From Doris montereyensis (Eukaryota > Mollusca > Gastropoda > Nudibranchia > Dorididae): 64,000 bases of DNA. Below are positions 38,486-52,774 of the stretch, piece by piece. The notes under the pieces are model-generated. The model did not search any database. It was not told the DNA's origin and was given only the letters and a program-made list of their open reading frames with translations. The position numbers were made by a program, and so were the translations under genes. The first letter of the stretch is position 1, and every line of letters begins with the position of its first letter. The stretch is taken from contig JAXRKP010001008.1 in NCBI GenBank assembly GCA_037039925.1, positions 92,501 to 156,500 of the forward strand. Reading direction: 5' to 3'.

Positions 38486-39862
38486 ATTATTGAAATTTCC
38501 CTTTTTTCCAAATTTCAATCTGTTCACCGACGTAACCATTGTAGAGAAACTGTATTGATGCAGGTGCACAATGACATTGCCAAATGTCTTGATAGTAGAA
38601 AATATGTTCTCTTGATCTTACTTGACTTAAGTGCTGTCTTCGACACAATCGACCAGAAAATATTATAAAGACTCAATGAAGTTTTAAAATTTAATCCTTG
38701 ACTGGTTTAGATCTTACTTGTCTGACAGAACACAACCTGTAATGATTTACCATAAATTTGAATATAATTATGTCCCCCTAAGGTGTACCTCAAGGTTCAG
38801 TTCTACGACAGCTTTTGTATACATTCTACACAGAGCCCCTTAGTGACTTCAATGTCAATCATCATAGGTTCTCTGATGACATCCAGCTCTATTTCCCATT
38901 TTGTATCGATGATGAAATGTTTGTCACCAGAAAAGTTGAAGAATTTGTTGTGGCAATTAAGTCATGGATGGTAGCCAATGAGCTAACATTGAATTAAGAC
39001 AAGACTGAAATTATGCAATTGAGCAAGAAAACTTCGAGTAAAAACGTTTTCGCTAAAAAAAAAGTTTAAATATCATAATCAATTATTGATGTTACATGTA
39101 AATATATTCGAAACCTTGGATGTTATTTTGATCATGAACTTTTGATGATAAAACATGTAACTAAAACAATTCAGAGCTGCAATTGTCATTTGACGAATAA
39201 TAACAAGATAAGGTTTATTTTAGATCAAGCAACAACAAAAATGCTTGTTACATCACTTATTCTTAGTCGTATGCATTATTGCAATGCTTTCTTAACATAT
39301 CAATATTTGATTCAGAGATTGAAAAAGCTTCAGAATAAGACGGTTAGGCTAATTAGCTTGACTAAACAAAGTGAGCCAATCACGTCAGTATTATAAGAAC
39401 TACACTGGCTCCCAGTAAGATTTTAAGATACTTTATTATTGTTCCAAGTGTTTAAGCGGTCTTACCCCATCCTATTCACAAGAGCTGGTCAGTTTTTACC
39501 CACCCAAAAGAAGATTAAGATCACCAAATTTACTCTTGATCTCCATGCCAACAAAAAGATCATCTTTTATTGAAAATTCGTTCAGTCTTTTATGGAATAC
39601 TATCTCTTTCAAAACAAGAAGCAGCCCTTGATTTCAAATTTTTCGAGAGAATCTAAAGACCGAACCTTTCATGAGAGCTTTTTGTTCCACTTAGTTGAAA
39701 AGTTGTTTTATTAAACTTTTAGTCTTTATAAAATTATAACTAACAAATTATTTTTTTTTTGCTGTGCATTTCAGACAGTCTGTAATTATATCAATGATAT
39801 TCTACTGTAAAGCGCCATCGAACATTGCGATGGATGAGAGGCACCCATTAAATGCCTTAATA
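38486..39862 (+). mobile_element. 5'-truncated, decayed CR1/L2-like LINE inside the satellite
   Basis: The three plus frames together give reverse-transcriptase pieces in order: LLDLSAVFDTIDQKIL (about 38620-38665), SYLSDRTQPVM, GVPQGSV, FSDDIQLYFPF (palm motif with FADD changed to FSDD, about 38866-38900), SWMVANELTLN, NLGCYFD, and MHYCNAFLTYQYLIQRLKKL with QNKTVRLISLTKQSEPITSV (39270-39393), then ELHWLPV. Multiple stops and shifts make it a dead copy. The 3' end TGTAAAGCGCCATCG, GGATGAGAGGCACCC, TAAATGCC and an ATT tail parallels the other LINE at 14.98 kb. Confidence 0.9.
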
Positions 39863-40117
<255 letters not shown>

Positions 40118-40806
40118 ATATGGCTACAGACATAAGGCTACACTATTCATACAGACATACGGCTACACTATTGGTAAAGACATAAGGCTACACTATTGGT
40201 ATAGACATAAGGCTACACTATTGATACAGACATAAGGCTACACTATTGGTATAGACATAAGGCTACACTATTGGTATAGACATACGGCTACACTATTGGT
40301 ATAGACATAAGGCTACACTATTGGTACAGACATAAGGCTACACTATTGGTATAGGCATAAGGCTACACTATTGATACAGACATAAGGCTACACTATTGGT
40401 ATAGACATAAGGCTACACTATTGGTATATACATAAGGCTACACTATTGATATAGACATAAGGCTACACTATTGGTATAGACATAAGGCTACACTATTGGT
40501 ATAGACATAAGGCTACATTATTGGTATAGACATAAGGCTACACTATTGATATAGACATAAGGCTACACTATTGATATAGACATAAGGCTACACTATTGGT
40601 ATAGACATAAGGCTACACTATTGGTATAGACATAAGGCTACACTATTGGTATAGACATACGGCTACACTATTGGTATAGACATAAGGCTACACTATTGGT
40701 GTAGACATAAGGCTACACTATTGATACAGACATAAGGCTACACTATTGATACAGACATAAGTCTACACTATTGATACAGACATAAGGCTACACTATTGAT
40801 ACACAC
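40118..40806. repeat. 25-bp minisatellite, about 27 copies, derived from the 50-bp monomer
   Basis: Period 25: GGCTACACTATTGGTATAGA and CATAA. The unit equals the two ends of the 50-bp monomer left of the LINE (GGCTACACTATGG and TACAGACATGA) with the central 26 bp missing and one T added. Confidence 0.95.
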
Positions 40807-41465
40807 ATAATTAATGGCTGTTTGTGTTCAATTAATAGCACGATATCATTAATGGTTGTTTGTGTTCAATTAATAGCACGATATCATTAATGGTTGTTTG
40901 TGTTCAATTGACAGTAGGATATCATTAATGGTTGTTTGTGTTCAATTGACAGTAGCATATCATTAATGGTTGTTTGTGTTCAATTGACAGTAGCATATCA
41001 TTAATGGTTGTTTGTGTTCAATTGACAGTAGGATATCATTAATGGTTCTTTGTGTTCAATTGACAGTAGGATATCGTTAATGGTTATTTGTTTTCAATTG
41101 ACAGTAGGATACCATTAATGTTTGTTTGTGTTCAATTGACAGTAGGATATGATTAATGGTTGTTTGTGTTCAATTGACAGTAGGATATCATTAACGGTTG
41201 TTTGTGTTCAATTGACAGTAGCATATCATTAATGGTTGTTTGTGTTCAATTGACAGTAGGATATGATTAATGGTTGTTTGTGTTCAATTGACAGTAGGAT
41301 ATGATTAATGGTTGTTTGTGTTCAATTGACAGTAGGATATCATTAATAGTTGTTTGTGTTCAATTGACAGTAGGATATCATTAATAGTTGTTTGTGTTCA
41401 ATTGACAGTAGGATATCATTAACAGTTGTTTGTGTTCAATTGACAGTAGGATATCATTAATAGGT
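40807..41465. repeat. 38-bp minisatellite, about 17 copies
   Basis: Period 38: ATTAATGGTTGTTTGTGTTC, AATTGACAGTAGGATATC. The first copies carry AATAGCACG in place of GACAGTAGG. A partial inverted copy (TCGATTGAACACAAA) follows the last unit at about 41476-41490. Confidence 0.95.
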
Positions 41466-42250
41466 CGGCTTCAAGTCGATTGAACACAAAGACAAATCCT
41501 ACATTGCCGTTTTCAGTTTTCAATGTTCCGCATGGTTGAGAAAAATGGCGGAATGTTCAAATCTAGTCAACGAAAAATATAGAAATCTATGTAAAGAAAA
41601 CGAATTTTTAGATACATTTTCCTCTCCCTACGATATCCACCTTTAATAGAATAATAAAATTATTTTGTACTTGTGCACGGTGTTTGTTGAATTAAAATAA
41701 ACTTTCTAGATCTAATGGGGTTTAATTAAAAATCATATCGCGACAAAGCGGTCGAATAATAATAGTATGGTATAGTTTGACAGATGATTATTGACAATTG
41801 ACTATGTCCAGCGTGTGTGGTGGAATTTGACGTGTACAAGTGAAAGACACACAATCTAGCCGTGGAGATTATTAATCCTGGGTAGGCGAGCCCTACACAT
41901 CAACCTCAGCACAGCGGTGGTGTGTCTTCTCCCTGACAGGGCCTCACACCCACTTTGACCGCGGTTGACTCAGGCAGAACGCGAAGAGAGCGGACAACAG
42001 TTGTCTCGTTGACGAGGGTAGAAAGTATGCCGGCCGTTCTTTGCATTCTGTCAACGGACGTGTCATTTCAGTGTCAAGGCTGTTGGGGCAATACATTGGA
42101 ACATGATAATAGTATTTTGTTATTTGTTATTATGGAGACGTGAGTCAGCTACAGCTTTGAGCGTGGGGAAAGGAGAGGGAGGCCACAATGGTACATACAT
42201 GTATTCGTATGTGTATGTGTGTATCGACATGGATTCGGAAGCCTAACGAG
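41466..42250. other. Unique region, no gene supported
   Basis: Non-repetitive. A 62-codon plus frame at 41955-42143 has no recognisable domain. A GC-rich patch lies at about 41880-42010. I cannot assign a function. Confidence 0.5.
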
Positions 42251-42930
<680 letters not shown>

Positions 42931-43285
42931 ATAACCCATACTTCGAACTTCGATAGGGAACAATGGATTCTGATCTGAACGAAGGTATTGCAATTGCAGG
43001 CTAACTACTGTCTTGGCTGGGAGTGGGAGACTTCACGTCGTCAAATGCCATCACGACTGAAAGAAAGGACAACACACGTATGTCACAGATGAGGATCATG
43101 AGACTGAGAGTGAGAGGTAACGTGTTTACGCATAATCCCCATGTGCGGTGATCAGCTGTTTCACTGTATGGTGCTCGAGGAAACTGCCTTCTGTACTAGT
43201 TTTGCCCTGGTCACATATTGACTTGGTCACATGACTGACTGGAAATGTGTGTCTTTTTGTTTGTTTGTTTGTTTGTTTCATTGAA
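42931..43285. other. Unique spacer
   Basis: No gene seen. A short (GTTT)n run lies at about 43258-43277. Confidence 0.5.
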
Positions 43286-43289
43286 AGTG

Positions 43290-43408
43290 ACCCCGCCCAT
43301 CATAATAAAAAATAAAATGTCTTGATCTCAAGGTGAATCGAGAGGAAACAGCCCATCATAATAAAAAATAAAATGTCTTGATCTCAAGGTGAATCGAGAG
43401 GAAATAGC
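43290..43408. repeat. Tandem duplication of about 59 bp
   Basis: GCCCATCATAATAAAAAATA, AAATGTCTTGATCTCAAGG and TGAATCGAGAGGAAA occur twice in direct succession with almost no change. Both copies begin with GCCCATCAT, which is also the unit of the following decamer array. Confidence 0.9.
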
Positions 43409-43860
43409 CCATCATAGCCCACCATAGCCCCACAACAAGAAAGTAAAAGAGGAAATATCCCATCATAGCCCACCATATCCCAACATAGCCCACCATAGCC
43501 TATCAAATAAATACTATCATAGCCCACCATAGCCCATCATAACCCATCATTGCCCACCATAGCCCATCATATCCCACCATAGCCTATCAAATAAATACTA
43601 TCATAGCCCACCATAGCCCATCATTGCCCACCATAACCCATCATATCCCACCATAGCCTATCAAATAAATACTATCATAGCCCACCATAGCCCATCATTG
43701 CCCACCATAGCCCATCATAGCCCACCATAGCCCATCATAGCCCACCATAGCCCATCATAGCCCACCATAGCCCATAATTGCCCACCATAGCCCATCATAG
43801 CCCACCATAGCCCACCATAGCCCATCATAGCCCACCATAGCCCATCAAAGCCCCACAACC
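43398..43860. repeat. 10/20-bp minisatellite (ATAGCCCACC / ATAGCCCATC)
   Basis: Decamers ATAGCCCACC and ATAGCCCATC alternate. Three copies of TATCAAATAAATACTATC (about 43500, 43585, 43660) separate blocks, giving a second-level unit of about 80-90 bp. Confidence 0.93.
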
Positions 43861-44412
43861 TGAAAGTAAAAGAGGAAGTGGAAAGAAGTAGGACCCACCA
43901 CTACCAGCTGTAACCGCCCACGGAAAATTGTGTCTTGCATGAGTAAGACTAGAATGTTCGAAATCTAACAACTACCGGTGTCTAGATAATGGACGGATGT
44001 GTGTGTGTGTGTGTGTGTATGTGTGGGTGTGTTTAGGAATGTTGTGTTTAGAGCAGATGTATGTGTATCCGTTTAGAGAAGACAATTGTGCGTGTTTAGA
44101 GATGGTATGTGTATGTTTAATATATTATGTGTGTTTGGAAACGGCAGGTGTGTTTGTGTTCGTATGATATGGTAGTGGTAGGTGTGTGTTTATAGATGGT
44201 ATGTGTGCGCGTTCAGAGATAGTGTGTATGTATGTGTGTTACAGATGGTGTGTGTGTATGTGCGTGTTCAGAGATGTTATGTTATGTGTGTATGTGTGTT
44301 TTAGTGGTGTGTGTGTGTACATGTATATTATGGTGTGAATGGAGCATATACTATAGTCTGCTTCTAACCATTAAATTGTAATCACTTCGTCTAACAAAGC
44401 TGCTGTGTGTTG
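43861..44412. repeat. Unique start, then GT-rich degenerate repeat
   Basis: A (GT)n run at about 43997-44030 is followed by loosely repeated TGTGTGTTTAGAGATGGT-like phrases to about 44330. No gene seen. Confidence 0.7.
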
Positions 44413-45188
<776 letters not shown>

Positions 45189-46460
45189 GAATGATGAACA
45201 ACGACATGAAACATGAAATGATACATAAGCCCTGTAGTCCTGTAGCCCTGTAGGAACAACGACATGAAATGATACATAAGCCCTGTAGTCCTGTAGGAAC
45301 AACGACATGAAATGATACATAAGCCCTGTAGTCCTGTAGCCCTGTAGGAACGACATGAAATGATACATAAGCCCTGTAGTCCTGTAGGAACAACGACATG
45401 AAATGATACATAAGCCCTGTAGTCCTGTAGGAACAACGACATGAAATGATACATAAGCCCTGTAGCCCTGTAGGAACAACGACATGAAATGGTACATAAA
45501 CCCTGTAGTCCTGTAGGAACGACATGAAATGATACATAAGCCCTGTAGGAACAACGACATGAAATGATACATAAGCCCTGTAGTCCTGTAGCCCTGTAGG
45601 AACAACGACATGAAATGATACATAAGCCCTGTAGTCCTGTAGGAACAACGACATGAAATGATACATAAGCCCTGTAGTCCTGTAGGAACAACATGAAATG
45701 ATACATACGCCCTGTAGTCCTGTAGGAACAACATGAAATGATACATAAGCCCTGTAGCCCTGTAGGAACAAAGACATGAAATGATACATAAACCATGTAG
45801 TCCTGTAGCCCTGTAGCAACGACATGAAATGATACATAAGCCCTGTAGTCCTGTAGGAACAACGACATGAAATGATACATAAGCCCTGTAGTCCTGTAGC
45901 CCTGTAGTCCTGTAGGAATGACATGAAATGATACATAAGCCCTGTAGTCCTGTAGGAACAACGACATGAAATGATACATAAGCCCTGTAGTCCTGTAGGA
46001 ACAACGACATGAAATGATACATAAGCCCTGTAGCCCTGTAGGAACAACGACATGAAATGATACATAAACCCTGTAGTCCTGTAGCCCTGTAGGAACAACG
46101 ACATGAAATGATACATAAGCCCTGTAGGAACAACGACATGAAATGATACATAAGCCCTGTAGGAACGACATGAAATGATACATAAGCCCTGTAGCCCTGT
46201 AGGAACAACGACATGAAATGATACATAAGCCCTGTAGTCCTGCAGCCCTGTAGGAACAACGACATGAAATGATACATAAGCCCCGTAGCCCTGTAGGAAC
46301 AACGACATGAAATCATGAAATGATACATAAGCCCTGTAGGAACGACATGAAATGATACATGAGCCCTGTAGTCCTGTAGGAACAACGACATGAAATGATA
46401 CATAAGCCCTGTAGCCCTGTAGGAACAACGACATGAAATGATACATAAGCCCTGTAGGAA
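45189..46460. repeat. 35/43-bp minisatellite built from a SINE body
   Basis: Core of 35 bp: GGAACAACGACATGAAATGA, TACATAAGCCCTGTA. Many units carry one or two extra octamers (TCCTGTAG or CCCTGTAG), giving 43 or 51 bp. All three minus-strand frames stay open for 336-451 codons because the units contain no stop on that strand; this is not a gene. The right end runs directly into a tRNA-SINE whose body is the monomer source. Confidence 0.96.
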
Positions 46461-46640
46461 CAAGGACAAGACAAATACAAAGGAATAGACAGAAAAACAT
46501 CTTGGACGTCAATAGAATCGAACCAGCGACCTCCACGTCAGCAACCCTCGCATGACCATTAAAAAAGATAGCGTACTACCAACCAAGTTAACTACCCTTC
46601 TTCAAAAGGAGTTTTAGTAGCAAGGAGTCAAGTAGCACAT
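46461..46640 (-). mobile_element. tRNA-derived SINE adjoining the minisatellite
   Basis: Minus strand: A-box-like TAGTTAACTTGGTTGG (complement of 46579-46594) and a B box GGTTCGATTCT fitting the consensus (complement of 46514-46524), then the body CTGTCTATTCCTTTGTATTT and GTCTTGTCCTTGTTCC, leading into the array. Matches the SINE at 30.3 kb through head and body. Confidence 0.85.
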
Positions 46641-46937
46641 TGCCTGAGTTTGTCCCACTGGTGTCCTCGTAGGCTATGACCTTCGCTGTCCACATTTAAA
46701 GCTAAACCCTGTATTCATTTTATAAACAACCATTCAACACTAGCATTATGGCATTTATTATCATTAATTTTGTATTTGACGAGCATGTCAAAGTCTTACA
46801 CTACACATATTATTTAATTTAATGACATACAGTTTGAACATTGAATAGGGTATGTCCTCCCCTTAACTTACATATTTTATGTCTACTTTTATTTCGCTTT
46901 GACCAATTATAACTTTAAACTAAAACAACATTTTGGG
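46641..46937. other. Unique spacer, no gene seen
   Basis: AT-rich, non-repetitive. Nothing recognisable. Confidence 0.5.
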
Positions 46938-47559
<622 letters not shown>

Positions 47560-47825
47560 CGTGACACAATGCCCCCTTGCCAATTAAATCCAAAACATTT
47601 CAACAAATTCACCTCCTAGTTCCGTCGGAGACGGACGACAAAAAGGAGGTCCTGTTTAACACTAACAGATCACAACACTCTATGCACGTTAAAGATCCCG
47701 TGACTGTTTTCAGGGTAGTCCTGGCAAAATTAAAAATGTTACAAAAAACTCCGATTTCACCATATATTGTAGTTGTGGATAACGGTAAACTCAAAATCAA
47801 ATCACCCACTTTCTTCTGCTCTTCG
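47560..47825 (+). mobile_element. SINE body fragment with conserved core
   Basis: CACCTCCTAGTTCCGTCGG, then GGAGGTCCTG and GATCACAACACTCTATGCAC and GTTAAAGATCCCGTGAC match the SINE bodies at 22.7 and 22.95 kb. No tRNA head is visible. It leads into the 25-bp array. Confidence 0.6.
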
Positions 47826-50800
47826 AACTTAGTGACTTATTGGCATTTAGTCCTACATGACTTATTGACATTTATTCCTACATGACTTATTGGCATTTAT
47901 TCCTACATGACTTATTGACATTTATTCCTACATGACTTATTGACATTTATTCTACATGACTTATTGGCATTTATTCCTACATGACTTATTGGCATTTATT
48001 CCTACATGACTTATTGACATTTATTCCTACATGACTTATTGACATTTATTCCTACATGACTTATTGACATTTATTCCTACATGACTTATTGACATTTATT
48101 CCTATGTGACTTATTGACATTTATTCCTACATGACTTATTGACATTTATTCCTACATGACTTATTGACATTTATTCCTACATGACTTATTGGCATTTATT
48201 CCTACATGACTTATTGACATTTATTCCTACATGACTTATTGGCATTTATTCCTACATGACTTATTGACATTTATTCCTACATGACTTATTGACATTTATT
48301 CCTACATGACTTATTGACATTTATTCCTATGTGACTTATTGACATTTATTCCTACATGACTTATTGACATTTATTCCTACATGACTTATTGACATTTATT
48401 CCTACATGACTTATTGACATTTATTCCTACATGACTTATTGGCATTTATTCCTACATGACTTGACATTTATTCCTACATGACTTATTGATATTTATTCCT
48501 ACATGACTTAATGACATTTATTTCTACATGACTTATTGACATTTATTCCTACATGACTTATTGACATTTATTCCTACATGACTTATTGACATTTATTCCT
48601 ACATGACTTATTGACATTTATTCCTACATGACTTATTGACATTTATTCCTACATGACTTATTGACATTTATTCCTATGTGACTTATTGACATTTATTCCT
48701 ACATGACTTATTGACATTTATTCCTATGTGACTCATTGACATTCATTCCTATGTGACCCATTGACATTTATTCCTATGTGACTCATTGACATTCATTCCT
48801 ATGTGACTTATTGACATTTATTCCTATGTGACTAATTGACATTTATTCCTATGTGACTTATTGACATTTATTCCTATGTCACTTATTGACATTCATTCCT
48901 ATGTGACTTATTGACATTCATTCCTATGTAACTTATTAACATTTATTCCTACATGACTTATTGACATTTATTCCTACATGACTTATTGACATTTATTCCT
49001 ATGTGACTTATTGACATTTATTCCTATGTGACTTATTGACATTTATTCCTACATGACTTATTGACATTTATTCCTACATGACTTATTGACATTCATTCCT
49101 ATGTGATTTATTGACATTTATTCCTACATGACTTATTGACATTTATTCCTATGTGACTCATTGACATTCATTCCTATGTGACTTATTGACATTTATTCCT
49201 ATGTGACTTATTGACATTTATTCCTATGTGACTAATTGACATGTATTCCTATGTGACTTATTGACATTTATTCCTATGTGACTTATTGACATTCATTCTT
49301 ATGTGACTTATTGACATTCATTCCTATGTGACTTATTAACATTTATTCCTATGTGAATTATTGACATTTATTCCTATGTGACTTATTGACATTCATTCCT
49401 ATGTGGCTTATTGACATTCATTCCTATGTGACTTATTGACATTTATTCCTATGTGACTTATTGACATTTATTCCTACATGATTTATTGACATTCATTCCT
49501 ATGTGACTTATTGACATTTATTCCTACATGACTTATTGACATTTATTCCTATGTGACTCATTGACATTCATTCCTATGTGACTCATTGACATTTATTCCT
49601 ATGTCACTTATTGACATTCATTCCTATGTGACTTATTGACATTTATTCCTAGGTGACTTATTGACATTTATTCCTATGAGACTAATTGACATTTATTCCT
49701 ATGTGACTTATTGACATTTATTCCTATGTGACTTATTGACATTCATTCCTATGTGACTTATTAACATTTATTCCTACATGACTTATTGACATTCATTCCT
49801 ATGTGACTTATGGACATGTATTCCTATGTGACTCATTGACATTTATTCCTATGTGACTTATTGACATTTATTCCTATGTAACTTATTAACATTTATTCCT
49901 ACATGACTTATTGACATTCATTCCTATGTGACTTATTGACATTCATTCCTACATGACTTATTGACATTTATTCCTATGTGACTTATTGACATTCATTCCT
50001 ATGTGACTTATTGACATTCATTCCTATGTGACTTATTGACATTTATTCCTATGTGACTTATTGACATTCATTCCTATGTGACTTATTGACATTTATTCCT
50101 ATGTGACTCATTGACATTTATTCCTATGTGACTTATTGACATTCATTCCTATGTGACTTATTGACATTCATTCCTATGTGACTTATTGACATTCATTCCT
50201 ATGTGACTTATTGACATTCATTCCTACATGACTTATTGACATTTATTCCTATGTGACTTATTGACATTTATTCCTACATGATTTATTGACATTCATTCCT
50301 ATGTGACTTATTGACATTTATTCCTATGTGACTTATTATTGACATTCATTTCTATGTGACTTATAGACATGTATTCCTATGTGACTTATTGACATTCATT
50401 CCTATGTGACTTATTGACATGTATTCCTATGTGACTTATTGACATTCATTCCTATGTGACTTATTGACATTCATTCCTATGTGACTTATTGACATTTATT
50501 CCTATGTGACTCATTGACATTTATTCCTATGTGACTTATTGACATTCATTCCTATGTGACTTATTGACATTCATTCCTATGTGACTTATTGACATTCATT
50601 CCTATGTGACTTATTGACATTCATTCCTACATGACTTATTGACATTACACCTATGTGACTTATTGACATTAATTCCTATGTGACTTATTGACATTTATCC
50701 TATGTGACTTATTGACATTTATTCCTATGTGACTTATTATTGACATTCATTTCTATGTGACTTATTGACATGTATTCCTATGTGACTTATTGACATTCAT

Positions 50801-51490
50801 TCCTATGTGACTTATTGACATGTATTCCTATGTGACTTATTGACATTCATTCCTATGTGACTTATTGACATGTATTCCTATGTGACTTATTGACATTCAT
50901 TCCTATGTGACTTATTGACATTTATTCCTATGTGACTTATTGACATTTATTCCTATGTGACTTATTGACATTCATTCCTATGTGACTTATTGACATTCAT
51001 TCCTATGTGTCTTATTGACATTCATTCCTATGTGACTTATGGGCATTCATTCCTAATAGACTTATTGGTATTCATTCCTAAGAGACTTATTGGTATTCAT
51101 TTCTAATAGATTCATAGGCATTCATTCCTAAGAGACCTATTGATATTCATTCCGAATAGACTTATTGGCATTCATTCCTAATAAATAGACTTATTGATAT
51201 TCATTCCTAATAGATTTATTGGTATTCATTCCTAAGAAGAGACTTATTGATATTTATTCCTAATAGACTTATTGGCATTCATTCCTAGTAGATTTATTGG
51301 TATTCATTCCTAATAGATTTATGGGCATTCATTCCTAATAGACTTATTAGTATTCATTCCTACTAGACTGATTGGCATTCATTCCTAGTAGATTTATTGG
51401 CATTCGTTCCTAAGAGACTTATTGGTATTCATTCCTAATAGACTTATTGGTATTCATTCCTAAGAGACTTATTGGTATTAATTCCTCAGT
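47826..51490. repeat. 25-bp minisatellite, about 146 copies
   Basis: Period 25: GACTTATTGACATTTATTCC plus TACAT or TATGT. Left part (47.85-48.7 kb) is mostly TACAT; centre and right mostly TATGT, with TTCATTCC alternating with TTTATTCC; the right end (51.05-51.49 kb) is diverged (AATAGACTTATTGGTATTC). Frequent single-base length changes rule out coding. Confidence 0.96.
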
Positions 51491-51499
51491 AAATAAGGA

Positions 51500-51860
51500 A
51501 GCCATTAGGCATAATAATAATAATAAACAATACAAAAGCGACTCCAGGCATTTGATAAGTTGACGCTAAGGTGGAGTGATGTCAGTAAAGGGTAAAAAAA
51601 TTTTCTTTAAAAAGATGTCAATAAAGGGTAAAAAAAAAGAAAAACAAAAAAGATGTCAGTAAAGGGTAAACAAAAGAAAAACAAAAAAGATGTCAGTAAA
51701 GGGTAAAAAAAAGAAGAAAAAGAAAAACAGTAAAGGGTAAAAAAAAAAGAAAGACAAAAAGATGTCGGTAAACTAAAAAAGAAAAAGAAAAACAAAAAAG
51801 ATGTCGGTAAACTGTAAAAAAAGAATAATAAAAACAAAAAAGATGACCAAAGCGAGTCGT
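51500..51860. repeat. A-rich imperfect repeat (AGATGTCAGTAAAGGGTAAA)
   Basis: About six copies of AGATGTCAGTAAAGGGTAAA are separated by variable A-rich AAAGAAAAACAAAA spacers. The minus strand reads as a Phe/Leu/Ser-rich frame that is low-complexity. Confidence 0.88.
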
Positions 51861-52179
51861 CACTGTTGGCATTCAACCATCGAGGTCGATCATCTGACAT
51901 GTGACGCATTAGGCGAGTATTTTTTTGCCCTGAAAGTAAAATAAAATTAATGTTTTTAACCAATGTCTATATTATTGGGTTTGACTGCCATAAGAAAACC
52001 AAAATCAAGATCTAATTGGATGGCTATATTCACACATTATCATTTATAAATCACGCTTCCATTGTGTAATCATTCAACTCTTTACACAATACGAAACCAA
52101 CCATGCAACTATTGAAAAAAAGAGAAACACTTTAGGCAAAGAACAACAAGCTGGGATTATTTACACAGGGGTATAAATA
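51861..52179. other. Unique spacer downstream of the gene
   Basis: Includes the likely 3' flank of the minus-strand gene. No other feature seen. Confidence 0.5.
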
Positions 52180-52185
52180 TTTATT
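52180..52185 (-). terminator. Polyadenylation signal AATAAA
   Basis: On the minus strand AATAAA lies 5 nt after the stop codon of the terminal exon. This very short spacing still fits a compact 3' UTR, with cleavage expected further left. Confidence 0.55.
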
Positions 52186-52190
52186 GAACA

Positions 52191-52306
52191 TTAGGAGACA
52201 TCATCGCCATCACTGTCATCCACATCATCGTCACCATCCATCATTGCCTGGATCCCTGCATTCTCGTCATCATCATCACTATCCGCTTCATCTTTCTCGT
52301 CTTTGG
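52191..52306 (-). CDS. Terminal coding exon of an unidentified protein with an acidic C-terminus
   Basis: On the minus strand a pyrimidine-rich acceptor (TTTGTCTGTTCACAG) precedes 116 nt that begin with two bases of a split codon, encode 37 residues and stop with TAA at 52193-52191. The peptide is extremely acidic (19 of 37 are Asp or Glu; KDEKDEADSDDDDENAG at the start, DDSDGDDVS at the end). The entry phase fits the exon at 61086-61212: the split codon becomes CCC (Pro), giving Val-Lys-Pro-Lys across the junction. Acidic tails are typical of nuclear, histone-binding or chaperone-type proteins, but I cannot name the family. The open frame continues upstream of the acceptor for 35 more codons, taken as intron because of its Cys/Val-rich low quality. 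Confidence 0.65.
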
Positions 52307-52774
52307 CTGTGAACAGACAAACAGATAGTGTGACCTTGCAAAGGACCATTACCGATACACAAATACATTTACACTTCACACAGTCAACATGATGGCAAGG
52401 CAGAGTAACCAACAGTACAAATATGTAAGTAAATCAAAGTTCTGAGCTTCAACAACAAAAAACTATCATGTGAACCACTGAGCATCAATTTCATCAGCTG
52501 GCATACTGAGATTAAGTTTTTTTCTTGTTGAAATTTGAATAATGCCTGGTGACAGGGTTCAGTTTGTACAATTGATGCAAATTGTGGTCACAAAGACATT
52601 TGATCACTTCCATTTACGTCATGACAATCTGGACACATAAATACCTACATACAAATTATACATGAAAACTAATCTCATTGCTAAAACGTACAGTAAGTAA
52701 AAAGGGTTAAAATGGGTAAGTTTACATCTCCACAGATTTTACGTCTGGGAAATTTCTTGAGGCAAGCCAAACAG
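52307..52774 (-). other. Intron end, unique sequence
   Basis: AT-rich sequence between the terminal exon and the 23-bp array; probably the 3' part of the intron. No further exon seen. Confidence 0.5.

Noticed and set aside
46514..46594. Functional tRNA gene
   Set aside because: A and B boxes are present but the tRNA arms cannot be paired throughout, and a SINE body follows, shared with 30.3 kb.
47577..47885. 102-codon plus frame
   Set aside because: Covers a SINE core and the first units of the 25-bp array.
47826..51490. CRISPR array
   Set aside because: Direct repeats of 25 bp without unique spacers, in eukaryotic DNA with SINEs and introns; no cas-like genes.
52191..52412. Single-exon 73-residue protein
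   Set aside because: The first half is Cys/Val-rich and precedes a clear splice acceptor; only the acidic second half is taken as coding.
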